Shown here in pieces: positions 1 to 10,027 of a DNA stretch of 64,000 bases. The notes beneath the pieces are model-generated. The model was not told the DNA's origin, searched no databases, and saw only the letters and a program-made list of their open reading frames with translations. The first letter of the stretch is position 1. Every line of letters starts with the position of its first letter. The DNA is from Gymnogyps californianus (Eukaryota > Chordata > Aves > Accipitriformes > Cathartidae): the NCBI RefSeq assembly GCF_018139145.2, contig NC_059500.1:32531437-32595436 (forward strand), in the 5' to 3' direction. A program made the translations under genes and the position numbers.

Positions 1-2234
1 AGGAGCATTTACAGTTTAAATCTAAATGAAGGTGGTTCAGACTACTGTGTCTGATGACATACAGGTTGTTTAGGGAGCGCTCTTACGTATTCTTTTCCGT
101 TGGCAGAATTAAGGGCAGGGGTATCTTCTCGTTAGTGGGTGCTAAGTCTTCAGTCACTCTGGTTAGAACTACAAGAGGAACTTTTATGCCACTAGCATGT
201 TACTGTTAAATTGGATGTATCTGATATTATCTGTTCCTTTTTTATTCTGAGAATTAGTATTGTATCCTCTGCAAATGAAGTATTTCTGGCCTCTTAGAGT
301 AGGCAGTGACGAAAGTCAAAAGAACAGACAGGCACTGTTTATAAAACCTTATTTTAGCCTGAGTGTTCTTGAACTTCTGCCTCTAACAGGAGAATGCTGA
401 CATCTGCAGCTGACTGCATTCTCTTGCAGATTCAAGCTATAGTAGTTAAGAGTTGGCTTAAGCAGAAGTCCTTTTCGTTTGCTCCTGTGATCACTTAAGT
501 GAATTCATTTGAGACATGACGGATTCCCTTATGAAAATTACTACTCCGTATAAAATAGTTAAACAATGTTCTGAAATGTATTTTCTGGAAGTTACTTGGC
601 TATTTTTTATATTTTCAGTTTTGTAGGAACAACTTGAACTACATTACAGAATTTTTAATCAGTAATTTGGAGCTCATGATGTGTTAAGTTACTGTCAATC
701 ACCATAACACATTAGATATCTTTGAATGGCAAAAGTCCGCAGTAGAGGGAATGTCCATTTAAATGAGAGGCCTGTGTTAATGATCTTTGCCTTTGCAAAT
801 GGCAGTGTGTCTATGGATATAGTTAGCAAAATACTGTAAATTAGCTGAGCTATGTTAAGCTTAAATTTGTTTTAGATTTTTGTAAACTGTCAGCTGGAGA
901 AATGTGTCTGAGAACTGCAGTAATTTCTGTTTGAATTTAGTATATGATCTGTTCTTAAACTGATTGACATATATGGCAAGTACAGAGAATAAAGATGACC
1001 AGTACTGAAAAATGTAATGGCCTTGTCTCTTCAGCATTTCCAGTTTTTTCGAATTCCGTTAAGACGCTAGTCATGGCCACTGTATTGGCAGGCTTTAGCT
1101 AAAGATTGCCTCTGTTCTTTGAGGGGCAAATGTGTAGTTTGTTCCTATGTTCAGTACCACTGTGGTTCGTGACACCTGGCTGTGGAGGACCTCTAGGAAT
1201 GCCTGGGACCAAGCTTGCACAGGAGTCACCACAGTCCAAGCAAAGGCATCTGGCACCGCCAACTCAGTACGCTGCTTCTCCTGACTGCTTGCAGCCCTGC
1301 TCCTGTCAGAAAGCAAAGGGCAAGCAGAGATGACTGCTTTCACATAACTTTGTAGTGTTATTTGCATTAGTAAGAACAACTTCACCGAGGCAGTAAGTAC
1401 CAAACTCCTTCACATGGATCCAATTATTGCATAGTAATTAATGTATGTGTTTAGTCTGTTCTGACCTAAACCATAACATTAATAAAAATGATATCAGAAG
1501 TGGGATCCAAAGGGGGATTTTGGACTGTGGAAGGGGATTCTACAGCTGAAGTGCAGTCTCTTGAATGTCCACGAGGCCGAGACTGCCTGTGGCTGCCGAG
1601 TTAATTTTTTGGGGTGTAATCTTGTGGAACCTGAGGGTTCATGCTTGGGATAGGAGTCTAGCAGGCAATGCATGCAGTACTCCTGCTGGAGCTTGTGTAT
1701 TAAAAGTGTGTATAGGATAACAGTAACTCATAGGTAAATTAACATTAACTCCTACTGTATATAGGCTAGCAAAAGCTGCACGTAGTAGAAGCTGAATTCA
1801 GTCTCACTAAAGGAAATTGTAAACCTCATGACATTGTAATGGGACTTAGTTTTGCATCTTGGGCACTGACTTTTTTGAGGAACAGATATTTTAAGGATCC
1901 ACGAGGACACTGAGTATTTAGCATTGCTACTGTGGAAATGAGTAATGATACCCTTTCGATACCTCAACTGCCTGACTTCTTAGGAGCGTTAGTAGTAGAA
2001 CTACAGGTATCACTTTGATTAGTGCTGGCTGCCTCAAATGAGCACCGATTACAATACTGGACCAACAGAGATTCTCTTTGTCCTGTACATGGTCATATCA
2101 AAGAGCTGGAAAGTCAAGAGGTTGGTTGCATGAATTCATTCACCCTTCAACAACCATGTCTAACTTGTGTGAAAACCCAGTGGGGATCGGAGGTTAACTG
2201 TATACTATTGAGGTTTGAATATGAGGTAACACCC
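1..2234. other. RAD23B intron 1 sequence (no gene seen)
   Basis: AT-rich, stop-rich sequence on both strands with no exon recognised. Exon 1 of RAD23B (start codon, GC-rich promoter) is not here. The only structure noted is a copy of a 90-bp direct repeat at 1391-1480. Confidence 0.6.
1391..1480 (+). repeat. 90-bp direct repeat, copy A
   Basis: Starts CAGTAAGTACC and includes ACTCCTTCACATGGATCCAA. It is similar (about 80 percent by eye) to 9937-10027 over its whole length and stops matching on both sides. The two copies bracket the CR1 compound. It may be a fragment of an old interspersed repeat or a local duplication. Confidence 0.6.
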
Positions 2235-3427
2235 TCCAGTGCGGCTGTACCAGATGTGCTGGAACTACAGTGTAAACTTGACGCTGAGGGGAGCTGCTCC
2301 AGAGCTGGCCCAGTCCGCAGCAGAGCAGCGGATCTTGGCATGCAGAGGGGTTTGCTGATGCAGGGAAGTGCCAGGGCAGCGGAGAGACCCACCAGGAGCT
2401 GGCAGCTCTTGTGGGAGACGCTGACGAGACCTGGGCATTGCAAGAGCAACAGCGGCCACCCCCACACCTATAAAAAGCAGCCTGGGGAGACTAGCGACCA
2501 GGAGCACTGACCAGAGCAGGCAAACAGTGTGGCACGTCAGTTTGCGTGGCAGTTCACCTGGAAGGGTGTGCAGGAAGGGCGTCATCACCCTACCAGCTCA
2601 AGATATGAGTTCAGTTGACGGTCATCACCCTCTCAGAAGGAGCTTAGCTATGATATCCACCCAGCAGAAAGCTATGTCCTCTGCACTTGCCAGAATGGAT
2701 GTAGCAACCCAGACAGAGCTCCCATGAAAACATGCAGCCATCCAGGTCTCAGGCTGCAGGGTGTGTGAGCGCCTTTCACGAGTATGGATGGTAGTAGAGA
2801 GAACAGCTGTGTGATGTGTGACCAAGTGGATGATCTGCTCAGCCTGGTGGCAGAGCTATGAGAGGAAGTAGAAAGGTTAAGGAGCATCAGGGAGTCTGAG
2901 AAAGAGATAGACTGGTGGAACCATGCTCGGCCCTCCCTGAGACAGAAACAGGAACAGCCACCAGAAAAAAAACAAGGTCAAGGGGATGGTGTATCCTTAC
3001 CCCACCAGGCAGAAGGCAGTAGCTTGAAGGAGAGGAGTGAATAGAGGCAAGTCCATGCTTGGGGTGGCAGGCAAACCTCCTCCTTGCCTACCTTGCCTTC
3101 CCAGGTGCCTCTGTACAACAGGTATGAGGCTCTGGATGTGGAAGGTCAGTCAGTGGATGATGTGGATGATGGTCCATCTACACCAGAGGTGTTGCCAAGG
3201 TCAGAAAGGCCTACCCCCCCCCCCAATATCACGACCACCTCCATGAGGAAGAAAAGATGGGTTATAGTTGTAGATGACTCCCTTCTGAGGGGAACAGAGG
3301 GTCCAATATGCCAGACAGACCCTCCTCTTAGGGAAGTCTGCTGCCTCCTTGCGCCTGGGTTAAGGACATTACTAGAAAACTTCCTAGCCTGGTACAGCCC
3401 TCGGACTGTTACCCATTATTGTTCTTC
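2235..3427 (+). mobile_element. CR1 LINE, outer element, 5' part
   Basis: The sequence turns GC- and CpG-rich near 2235, has TATAAAAA at 2470, and then enters the CR1 first ORF region (coiled-coil LLSLVAEL, VERLRSIRESEKE, later VIVVDDSLLRGTEG). The element breaks at about 3427, where a minus-strand CR1 is inserted, and resumes at about 6202. The two parts together are about 4.6 kb, close to a full-length avian CR1. The 5' end is estimated from composition only. Confidence 0.8.
2527..3420 (+). pseudogene. CR1 ORF1, N-terminal part, interrupted
   Basis: Several frames together spell a CR1 ORF1: MDVATQTELP (ending at a stop, 2725-2727), a cysteine-containing segment CVMCDQVDDLLSLVAEL, a stop where a Glu/Arg codon is expected (about 2860), EEVERLRSIRESEKEIDWW, and an open frame at 3084-3440 with YNRYEALDVEG and VIVVDDSLLRGTEG. 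The last matches the SGNH-esterase-like first block of CR1 ORF1 proteins, where GDSLLRG is usual; the nucleophile block here reads DDS. A run of 11 C (about 3214-3224) lies inside it. The remainder of the protein is displaced to 6202 by the nested insertion. Not functional. Confidence 0.75.
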
Positions 3428-6200
3428 TATAGAATCATAGAATGGTTTGGGTTGGAAGGGACCTTAAAGATCATCTAGTTCCAACCCCCCTGCCATGGGC
3501 AGGGATACCTTCCACTAGACCAGGTTGCTCAAAGCCCCATCCAGCCTGGCCTTGAACACTTCCAGGGAGGGGGCATCCACAGCCTCTCTGGGTAACCTGT
3601 TCCAGTGCCTCACCACCCTCACAGTGAAGAAATTCTTCCTTACATCTAACCTAAATCTGCCCTCTTTCAGTTTAAAGCCATTTAAAGCCCTTTCTCCCAC
3701 CACTACATGCCCTTGTAAAAAGTCACTCACCAGCTTTCTTGTAGACCCCCTTTAGGTACTGGGAGGCTGCTATAACGTCTCCCCGGAGCCTTCTCTTCTC
3801 CAGGCTGAACAACCCCAACTCTCTCAGCCTGTCTTCATAGGAGAGGTGCTCCAGCCCCCTGATCATCTTCACGGCCCTCCTCTGGACTCGCTCCAACAGG
3901 TCCACCTCCTTCTTATGTTGGGGGCCCCAGAGCTGAATGCAGTACTCCAGGTGGGGTCCATGAGAACAGAGTAGAGGGGGAGAATCACGTCCCTCAACCT
4001 GCTGGCCACACTTCTTTTGATGTAGCCCAGGATGCGATTGGCTTTCTGGGCTGCAAGCCCACATTGCTGGCTCATATTCAGTTTTTTATCCACCAGTACC
4101 CTAAGTCCTTCTCCACAGGGCTGCTCTCAATCCACTCGTTACCCAGCCTGTATTTTTGCGTGGGATTGCCCCGACTCATGTGCAGGACCTTGCGCTTGGC
4201 CTTGTTGACCTTCATGAGGTTCGCACAGGCCCACCTCTCAAGCGTGTCAGGGTCCCTCTGGATGGCATCCCTTCCCTCCAGCATGTCAACCGCACCACAC
4301 AGCTTGCTGTTGTCAGCAGACTTGCTGAAGGTGCACTCAATCCCATGGTCCATGTCCCCAACAAAGATGTTAAACAGTGCTGGTCCCAATACTGACCCCT
4401 GGGGAACGCCACTCGTCACTGCTCTCCACTTGGACATTGAGCCATTGACTGTAACTCTTTGAGTGCGACTATCCAGCCAATTCCTTATCTACCAAGTGGT
4501 CCATCCGTCAGATCCACGTCTCTCCAATTTAGAGGCAAGGATGTCGTGTGGGACAGTGTCAGATGCTTTGCACAAGTCCAGGTAGATGACATCCGTTGCT
4601 CTTCCCTTACCCACCACCGCTGTAACCCCATTGTAGAAGGCCACCAAATTTGTCAGGCACGATTTGCCCTTAGTGAAGCCATGTTGGTTGTCACCAATCA
4701 CCTCTCTGTTTTCCATATGCCTTAGCATAGTTTCCATGAGGATCTGCTCCATGATCTTGCCGGGCACAAAGGTGAGACTGACTGGCTTGTGGTTCCCCAG
4801 GTCTTCGTTCTTTTCCTTTTTAAAATGGGGATCATGTTTCCCCTTTTCCAGTCACTGGGAACTTCACCGGACTGCCACGACTTCTCAAATATGATGTATA
4901 GTGGCTTAGCCACTTCATCCACCAGTTCTGTCAGGACCCGCGGATGCATCTCATCAGGTCCCATGGACTTGTTCACCTTCAGGTTCCTTAGATGGTCTCG
5001 AACCGGATCTTCTACTACAGTGGGTGGTTCTTAATTCTCCCAGTCCCTTCCTTTGCCTTCTGCGACTTGGGTGGTGTGGCTGGAGCACTTGCCAGTGAAG
5101 ACTGAGGCAAAAAAGTTGTTGTCATGTACCTCAGCCTTCTCTATATCGCGGGTAACCAGGTCTCCTGTTTCCTTCCAGAGAGGGCCCACATTTTCGCTAG
5201 TCTTCCTTTTATCACCGACATACCTATAGAAGCTTTTCTTGTTGCCCTTGAGGTCCCTGGCCAGATTTAATTCTATCAGGGCTTTGGCTTTCCTAACCTG
5301 ATCCCTGGCTGCTTGGACAATTTCTCTGTATTCCTCCCAGGCTACCTGTCCTTGCTTCCACCCTCTGTAGGCTTCCTTTTTGTGTTTGAGTGTCCAGGAG
5401 CTCCTTGTTCATTCCTGCAGGCCTCCTGGCAATTTTTCCTGACTTCCTCTTTGTTGGGAGGCATCGCTCCTGAGCTTGGAGGAGGTGATCCTTGAATATT
5501 AACCTGCTTGGGCCCTTCTTTCCTCCAGAGCTGTATCCCATGATAGTCTACCAAGCAGATCCCTGAAGAGGCCAAAGTCTGCTCTCCTGAAGTCCAGGGT
5601 AGTGAGCTTGCTGTGCACCCTCCTCGCTGCCCTCAGGATCTTGAACTCCACCATTTCATGGTCACTGCAGCCAAGGCTGCCCTTGAGCTTCCCATTCCCC
5701 ACCAGCCCCTCCTTGTTGGTGAGAACAAGGTCCAGCATAGCACCTCTCTTTGTTGGCTCCTCTAACACATGGAGAAGGAAGTTGTCATCAATGCATTCCA
5801 AGAACCTCTTGGATTGCTTATGGCCTGCTGTGTTGTCCCTCCAACAGATATCAGGGTGGTTGAAGTCCCCCATGAGGACCAGGGCTTGTGAATGTGAGGC
5901 TGCTCCTGTCTCTCTATAGAAGGCCTCCTCCGCTCGGTCTTCCTGGTCAGGTGGCCTGTAGCAGACCCCCACTATAACGTCACCTGTCCCTGCCCTCCCT
6001 TTAATCCTGACCCATAGGCTCTCGGTCAGCTCCTCATCCATCCCCAGGCGGAGCTCCATGCACTCCAGCATGTCGTTGACATAGAGGGTGACACCCCTCC
6101 TTGTCTCCCCTGCCTGTCCTTCCTAAAGAGCCTGTATCCTTCCATTCCAACACTCCAGTCATAGGAGCCATCCCATGGTTCCTCTGATGGCAGTAAGCCA
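3428..6200 (-). mobile_element. CR1 LINE, nested, 5'-truncated, minus strand
   Basis: Left end TATAGAATCATAGAATGG is the reverse complement of the CR1 3' terminal repeats, followed by the standard 3' UTR (GGTTGGAAGGGACC on the plus strand). Reading on the minus strand gives CR1 ORF2 from the endonuclease through reverse transcriptase to the C-terminal SRWNRLP-type tail. The right end breaks inside the endonuclease (about 6200), so it is truncated at 5' as most CR1 copies are. It sits inside ORF1 of the plus-strand CR1. No clear target duplication was seen, as is common for CR1. Confidence 0.9.
3515..6150 (-). pseudogene. CR1 ORF2 relic (endonuclease to RT C-terminus)
   Basis: Open pieces on the minus strand follow in order: 6071-5499 (endonuclease, VGVCYRPPDQED, LMGDFNHPDICW, SDHEMVEFKI), 5541-5293, 4976-4722 ([20 protein letters not shown]), 4767-4489 ([16 protein letters not shown]), 4437-4078 ([19 protein letters not shown]), 4064-3723 and 3730-3515 ([20 protein letters not shown]). 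At least five frame changes or stops separate them. The reverse-transcriptase catalytic box that should read FADD is SADN here. This is a dead copy. No intact protein can be read. Confidence 0.88.
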
Positions 6201-6201
6201 C

Positions 6202-6537
6202 CATGTGGGTGGCAGTGAACCCGCAACGTGTAGTTCAGGGGCAATCAAAAGAGACTTCAGGGCCTTGGGATGGTTGGTAAGGGAATCTGGAGCACAGGTA
6301 ATTTTTTCTTCTGTCCTTCCAGTTGTGGGTAGCAACATTGGAAGAAACAGATGGACCCAGTCTATTAATACATGGCTCCGTGGCTGGTGTCACCACCACA
6401 ATTTCGGGTTTTTCGATAATGAGATGGTCTACACAGCACCAGGCCTGCTGGCATCAGATGGGATTCACGTTTCTCAAAGGGGCAAGAGGGTCTTTGCTCA
6501 TGAGCTAGTGGGGCTTATTGACAGATCTTTAAGCTAG
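6202..6537 (+). pseudogene. CR1 ORF1, C-terminal part
   Basis: Open to TAG at 6535-6537, reading AIKRDFRALGWLVRESG, VIFSSVLPVVG, WLRGWCHHHNFGFFDN and SDGIHVSQRGKRVFAHELVG. The DGIH block corresponds to the C-terminal Asp-x-x-His block of SGNH-type esterase domains found in CR1 ORF1. It is the continuation of the frame broken at about 3427. Confidence 0.8.
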
Positions 6538-6539
6538 AC

Positions 6540-7446
6540 TTGAAGGGGGAGGGGGATAATATCAGGCTTGCTCGTGACAAGCTGTGGGATGACATGCCAA
6601 GGTTAGAAGGATGGGGTGCTAGCGAGGGCCCTCAGCCTGTTGCTCTGAGATGTGCTGGGTATACTGCAGCACACTTGAAGTCTTACAGAGATGAGCCAGG
6701 GGCTCCTGAGGTAATAGGAGCCAACAGGGAAACACTGGTGAAATATCTCAAAGGAGTTAAGGTGTGTTCCTTTAAGAAGACGACGCGGCCGACAGCCCAG
6801 CTGAAGTGCCTCTACACCAATGCATGCAGCATGGGCAACAAACAGGAGGAGTTGGAAGCCACTGTGCTGCTAGAAAACTACGACCTAGTTGCCATTACTG
6901 AAACTTCATGGGACGAATCCCATGACTGGAGTGCATCTATGTGTGGCTACAGACTGATCAGAAGGGACAGGTGAGGAAGGAGAGGCAGAGGGGTTGCCCT
7001 CTACGTGAAGAAATGGATAGATTGTGAAGAGCTGTCTCTGAAAAATAGCCACAAGCAGGTTGAAAGCTTATGGGTAAGAATTAGAGACTGAAGCAACAAA
7101 GGGAACCTTGTGGTTGGTGTTTACTACAGGCCACCCAGTCTTCACTTGATGAAGTCTTACTGCAGCTACAGGAGGCATCATGCTCACAGGCTCTCGTCCT
7201 GCTGGGGGACTTCAGCCACCCCAACATCTTCTGGAAAAGTAGTGTGGCGAGCTGTAGGTAATCTAGCAGACTCCTGGAGTGCTTGAGGATAACTTCTTAA
7301 GCCAGGTAATAGACAGCCCTACCAGAGGGGATACAATACTGGACCTGATGTTCAGCAATGCAAGTGAGCTAATTGGTGACGTCAAGATTGGAGGCAGCCT
7401 GGGCTGCAGTGGTCATGCACTGGTGTAGTTAGCAGTCCTGAGGGGT
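6540..7446 (+). pseudogene. CR1 ORF2, endonuclease region, several stops
   Basis: 6540-6974 is open and ends with CLYTNACSMGNKQEELEA and DLVAITETSWDESHDW, the N-terminal blocks of the apurinic-type endonuclease of CR1 ORF2. A TGA at 6972-6974 breaks the frame just before GRRGRGVALYV. Further stops and frame changes follow (for example after VRIRD near 7090 and around 7175-7260), and VVGVYYRPP is still readable. The endonuclease is inactive as encoded. Confidence 0.8.
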
Positions 7447-9549
7447 ATGGGTCAGGCAAGGAGTAAAGTCAGGACCCTGAATTTTAGGAAAGCAAACTTC
7501 CAGCTGTTCAAGGAGTTAGTCAATAGGACCCCCTGGGAAACTGCCCTCAGGGACAAGGGAGCAGAACAGAGCTGGCAGATCTTTAAGGAGGCTTTCCATA
7601 GAGCACAAGAGCTCTCGATCCCCAGGTGTAAGAAATCAGGAAAGGAAGGCAAGAGACCGGTATGGATGAGTGGAGACCTGCTGGTCAAACTAAAGGGCAA
7701 GAAGGAAATGCACAGGCAGTGGAAGCAGGGACGAGTATCCTGGAAAGACACTGCCCGGTTGTATAGGGATGGGGTCAGGAAGGCCAAGATGCGGCTGGAG
7801 CTGAGCTTGGCAAGAAACACGAAGAATAATAAGGGCTTCTATAGGCAGGTCAGCCAGAAAAGGAAGGTCAAAGAAAGTGTACCCCCCGATGAGCACTACT
7901 GGCACAAACTGGTGACAACGGATGAGGAGAAGGCTGAGGTACTCAACAACTTCTTTGCCTCAGTCTTTGCTGGCGATCTCTCTTCCCACACCTCTCGAGT
8001 GGATGGACTGCAAGGCACGGACTGGGGGAGCAAAGTCCCTCCCACTGTAAGAGAAGATCAGGTTCGTGACCACCTGAGGAACCTGAACGTACATAAGTCT
8101 ATGGGACCTGATGAGATGCATCCCAGAGTCCGGAGGGAATTGGCTGATGTAGTTGCCAAGCCACTCTCCATGATATTTGAAAAGTCATGGCAGTCAGGTG
8201 AAATCCCCGGTGACGGGAAAAAGGGAAACATCCCACCCATTTTTAAAAAGGGTAGAAAGGAGGACCCTGGGAACTACCGACCTGTTAGTCTCGCCTCTGT
8301 GCTTGGGAAGATCATGGAACAGATCGTCCTAGACGCTGTGCTAAGGCACATGGAGGACAGGGAGGTGATTTGAGACAGCCCGCATGGCTTCACCAAGGGC
8401 AAGCCTTGCCTGACCAACCTAGTGGCCTTCTGTGGTGGAGTGACTACATCAGTGGACAGGGGAAGAGCTATGGATGTCATCTGTTGGGACTTCTGTAAGG
8501 CCTTTGACACGGTCCCCCACAATATCCTTCTCTCTAAATTGGAGAGAGATGGATTTGGTGGGGGGACTGTTCAGTGGATGAGGAATTGGCTGGATGGTTG
8601 CATCCAGAGGGTAGTGGTGAATGACTCAATGTCCAAATGGAGATCAGTGACAAGTGGTGTCCTTCAGGGGTCCGTACTGGGACCAGAACTGTTTAATATC
8701 TTCGTCAATGACATAGACAGTTGGATCGAGTGCACCCTCAGCAAGTTTGCAGACGACACCAAGCTGAGTGGTGCAGTTGACACCCCTGAGGGACGGGATG
8801 CCATCCAGAGGGACCTGGACAAGCTCGAGAAGTGGATCCACGTGAACCTCGTGAAGTTCAACAAGGCCAAGTGCAAGGTCCTGTACCTGGGTCAGGGCAA
8901 CCCCCGGTATCGACAGAGGCTGGGGGATGAAGGGATTGAGAGCAGCCCTGCCGAGAAGGACTTGGGAGTACGAGCGGATGAAAAGCTGGACATGAGCCGG
9001 CAATGTCCACTCGCAGCCCAGAAGGCCAACCGTATCCTGGGCTACATAACAAGAAGCGTGGCCAGCAGGTTGAGGGAGGTGATTCTGCCCCTCTACTCCG
9101 CTCTGGTGAAACCCCACCTGGAGTACTGCATCCAGCTCTGGAGTCCTCAGCACAGGAAAGACATGGACCTGTTGGAGCGAGTCCAGAGGAGGGTCACAAA
9201 AATGATCAGAGGGATGAAATACCTCTCCTATGAGGACAGGCTGAGAGAGCTGGGGTTGTTCAGCCTGGAAAAGAGAAGGCTCCAGGGAGACCTTATCGCG
9301 GCCTTTCAATACTTAAAGGGGGCTTATAAGAAAGATGGGGACAGACTTTTTAGTAGGGCCTGTAACGATAGGACAAGGGGTAACAGTTTTAAACTAAAAG
9401 AGAGTAGATTCAGACTAGATATAAGGAAGAAATTTTCTACGATGAGGGTGGTGAAACACTGGAATAGGTTGCCTGGAGAGATTGTAGATGGCTCATCCCT
9501 GGAAACATTCAAGGTCAGGTTGGACGGGTCTCTGAGCAACCTGATCTAG
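7447..9549 (+). pseudogene. CR1 ORF2, reverse transcriptase region with one in-frame TGA
   Basis: A single frame of 701 codons is interrupted only by a TGA at 8371-8373, where related copies have a Gly codon. It contains the family blocks [62 protein letters not shown] (palm aspartate), [23 protein letters not shown] (8746-8757, catalytic), [16 protein letters not shown] and the C-terminal [19 protein letters not shown]. It ends at TAG 9547-9549. It is much better preserved than the nested copy and than its own endonuclease region. Confidence 0.88.
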
Positions 9550-9936
9550 TTGAAGATGTCCCTGCTCATTGCAGGGGGATTGGACTAGATGACCTTTTAA
9601 AGGTCCCTTCCAACCCAAACTATTCTGTGATTGTATGATTCTATGAAAACTGCTTGTTGGTCAGCCATCATCGTGACTAACACATTTTTTTCTCAATTCC
9701 CTTGGCCCCGTAGTGTAAACTGCAGTTGCCTATGTCTGGAGAGGAGTGCCACCTGCCAAAGGGATGAAAGCATAGCGCTGTCATTTGTCGCAGACTTATA
9801 CAGAAGGTTTTGGAAGAGGGCAGTGCCCCAGGTCACTTGCAGTACATCCATCAGTCGTAGTATGGGGAAGCACAGTGCACGAGGTGGACAGCAAAGGCAA
9901 ATGAATTGTTGGAATTTTACTGTCTGTATTTTACTA

Positions 9937-10027
9937 CAGTAAATACCTTAACTCCTTCACATGGATCCAATTACTGTGTAGTAATTAACATGTGCGTTTA
10001 GTGTGTCCTGATGTAAACTGCCACATT
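9937..10027 (+). repeat. 90-bp direct repeat, copy B
   Basis: Starts CAGTAAATACC and includes ACTCCTTCACATGGATCCAA. It is the partner of 1391-1480 in the same orientation, 8.5 kb away and just beyond the 3' end of the CR1 element. Divergence between copies suggests an event older than the CR1 insertions or two independent copies of one repeat family. Confidence 0.6.

Larger units (their letters stand above)
6202..9646 (+). mobile_element. CR1 LINE, outer element, 3' part
   Basis: Resumes the outer element exactly where the first part stops: ORF1 continues (SGAIKRDFRALGWL), then ORF2, then a 3' UTR with GGTCCCTTCCAACCCAAAC and the terminal ATTCTGTGATTGTATGATT repeats ending at about 9646. It lies in intron 1 of RAD23B in the sense orientation. 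Confidence 0.92.

Noticed and set aside
2022..2510. 162-codon open frame at the CR1 5' end
   Set aside because: It runs through the GC-rich CR1 leader and unrelated flank; low stop frequency there explains it.
8644..9309. 221-codon minus-strand open frame
   Set aside because: It is the antisense shadow of the CR1 reverse-transcriptase frame.
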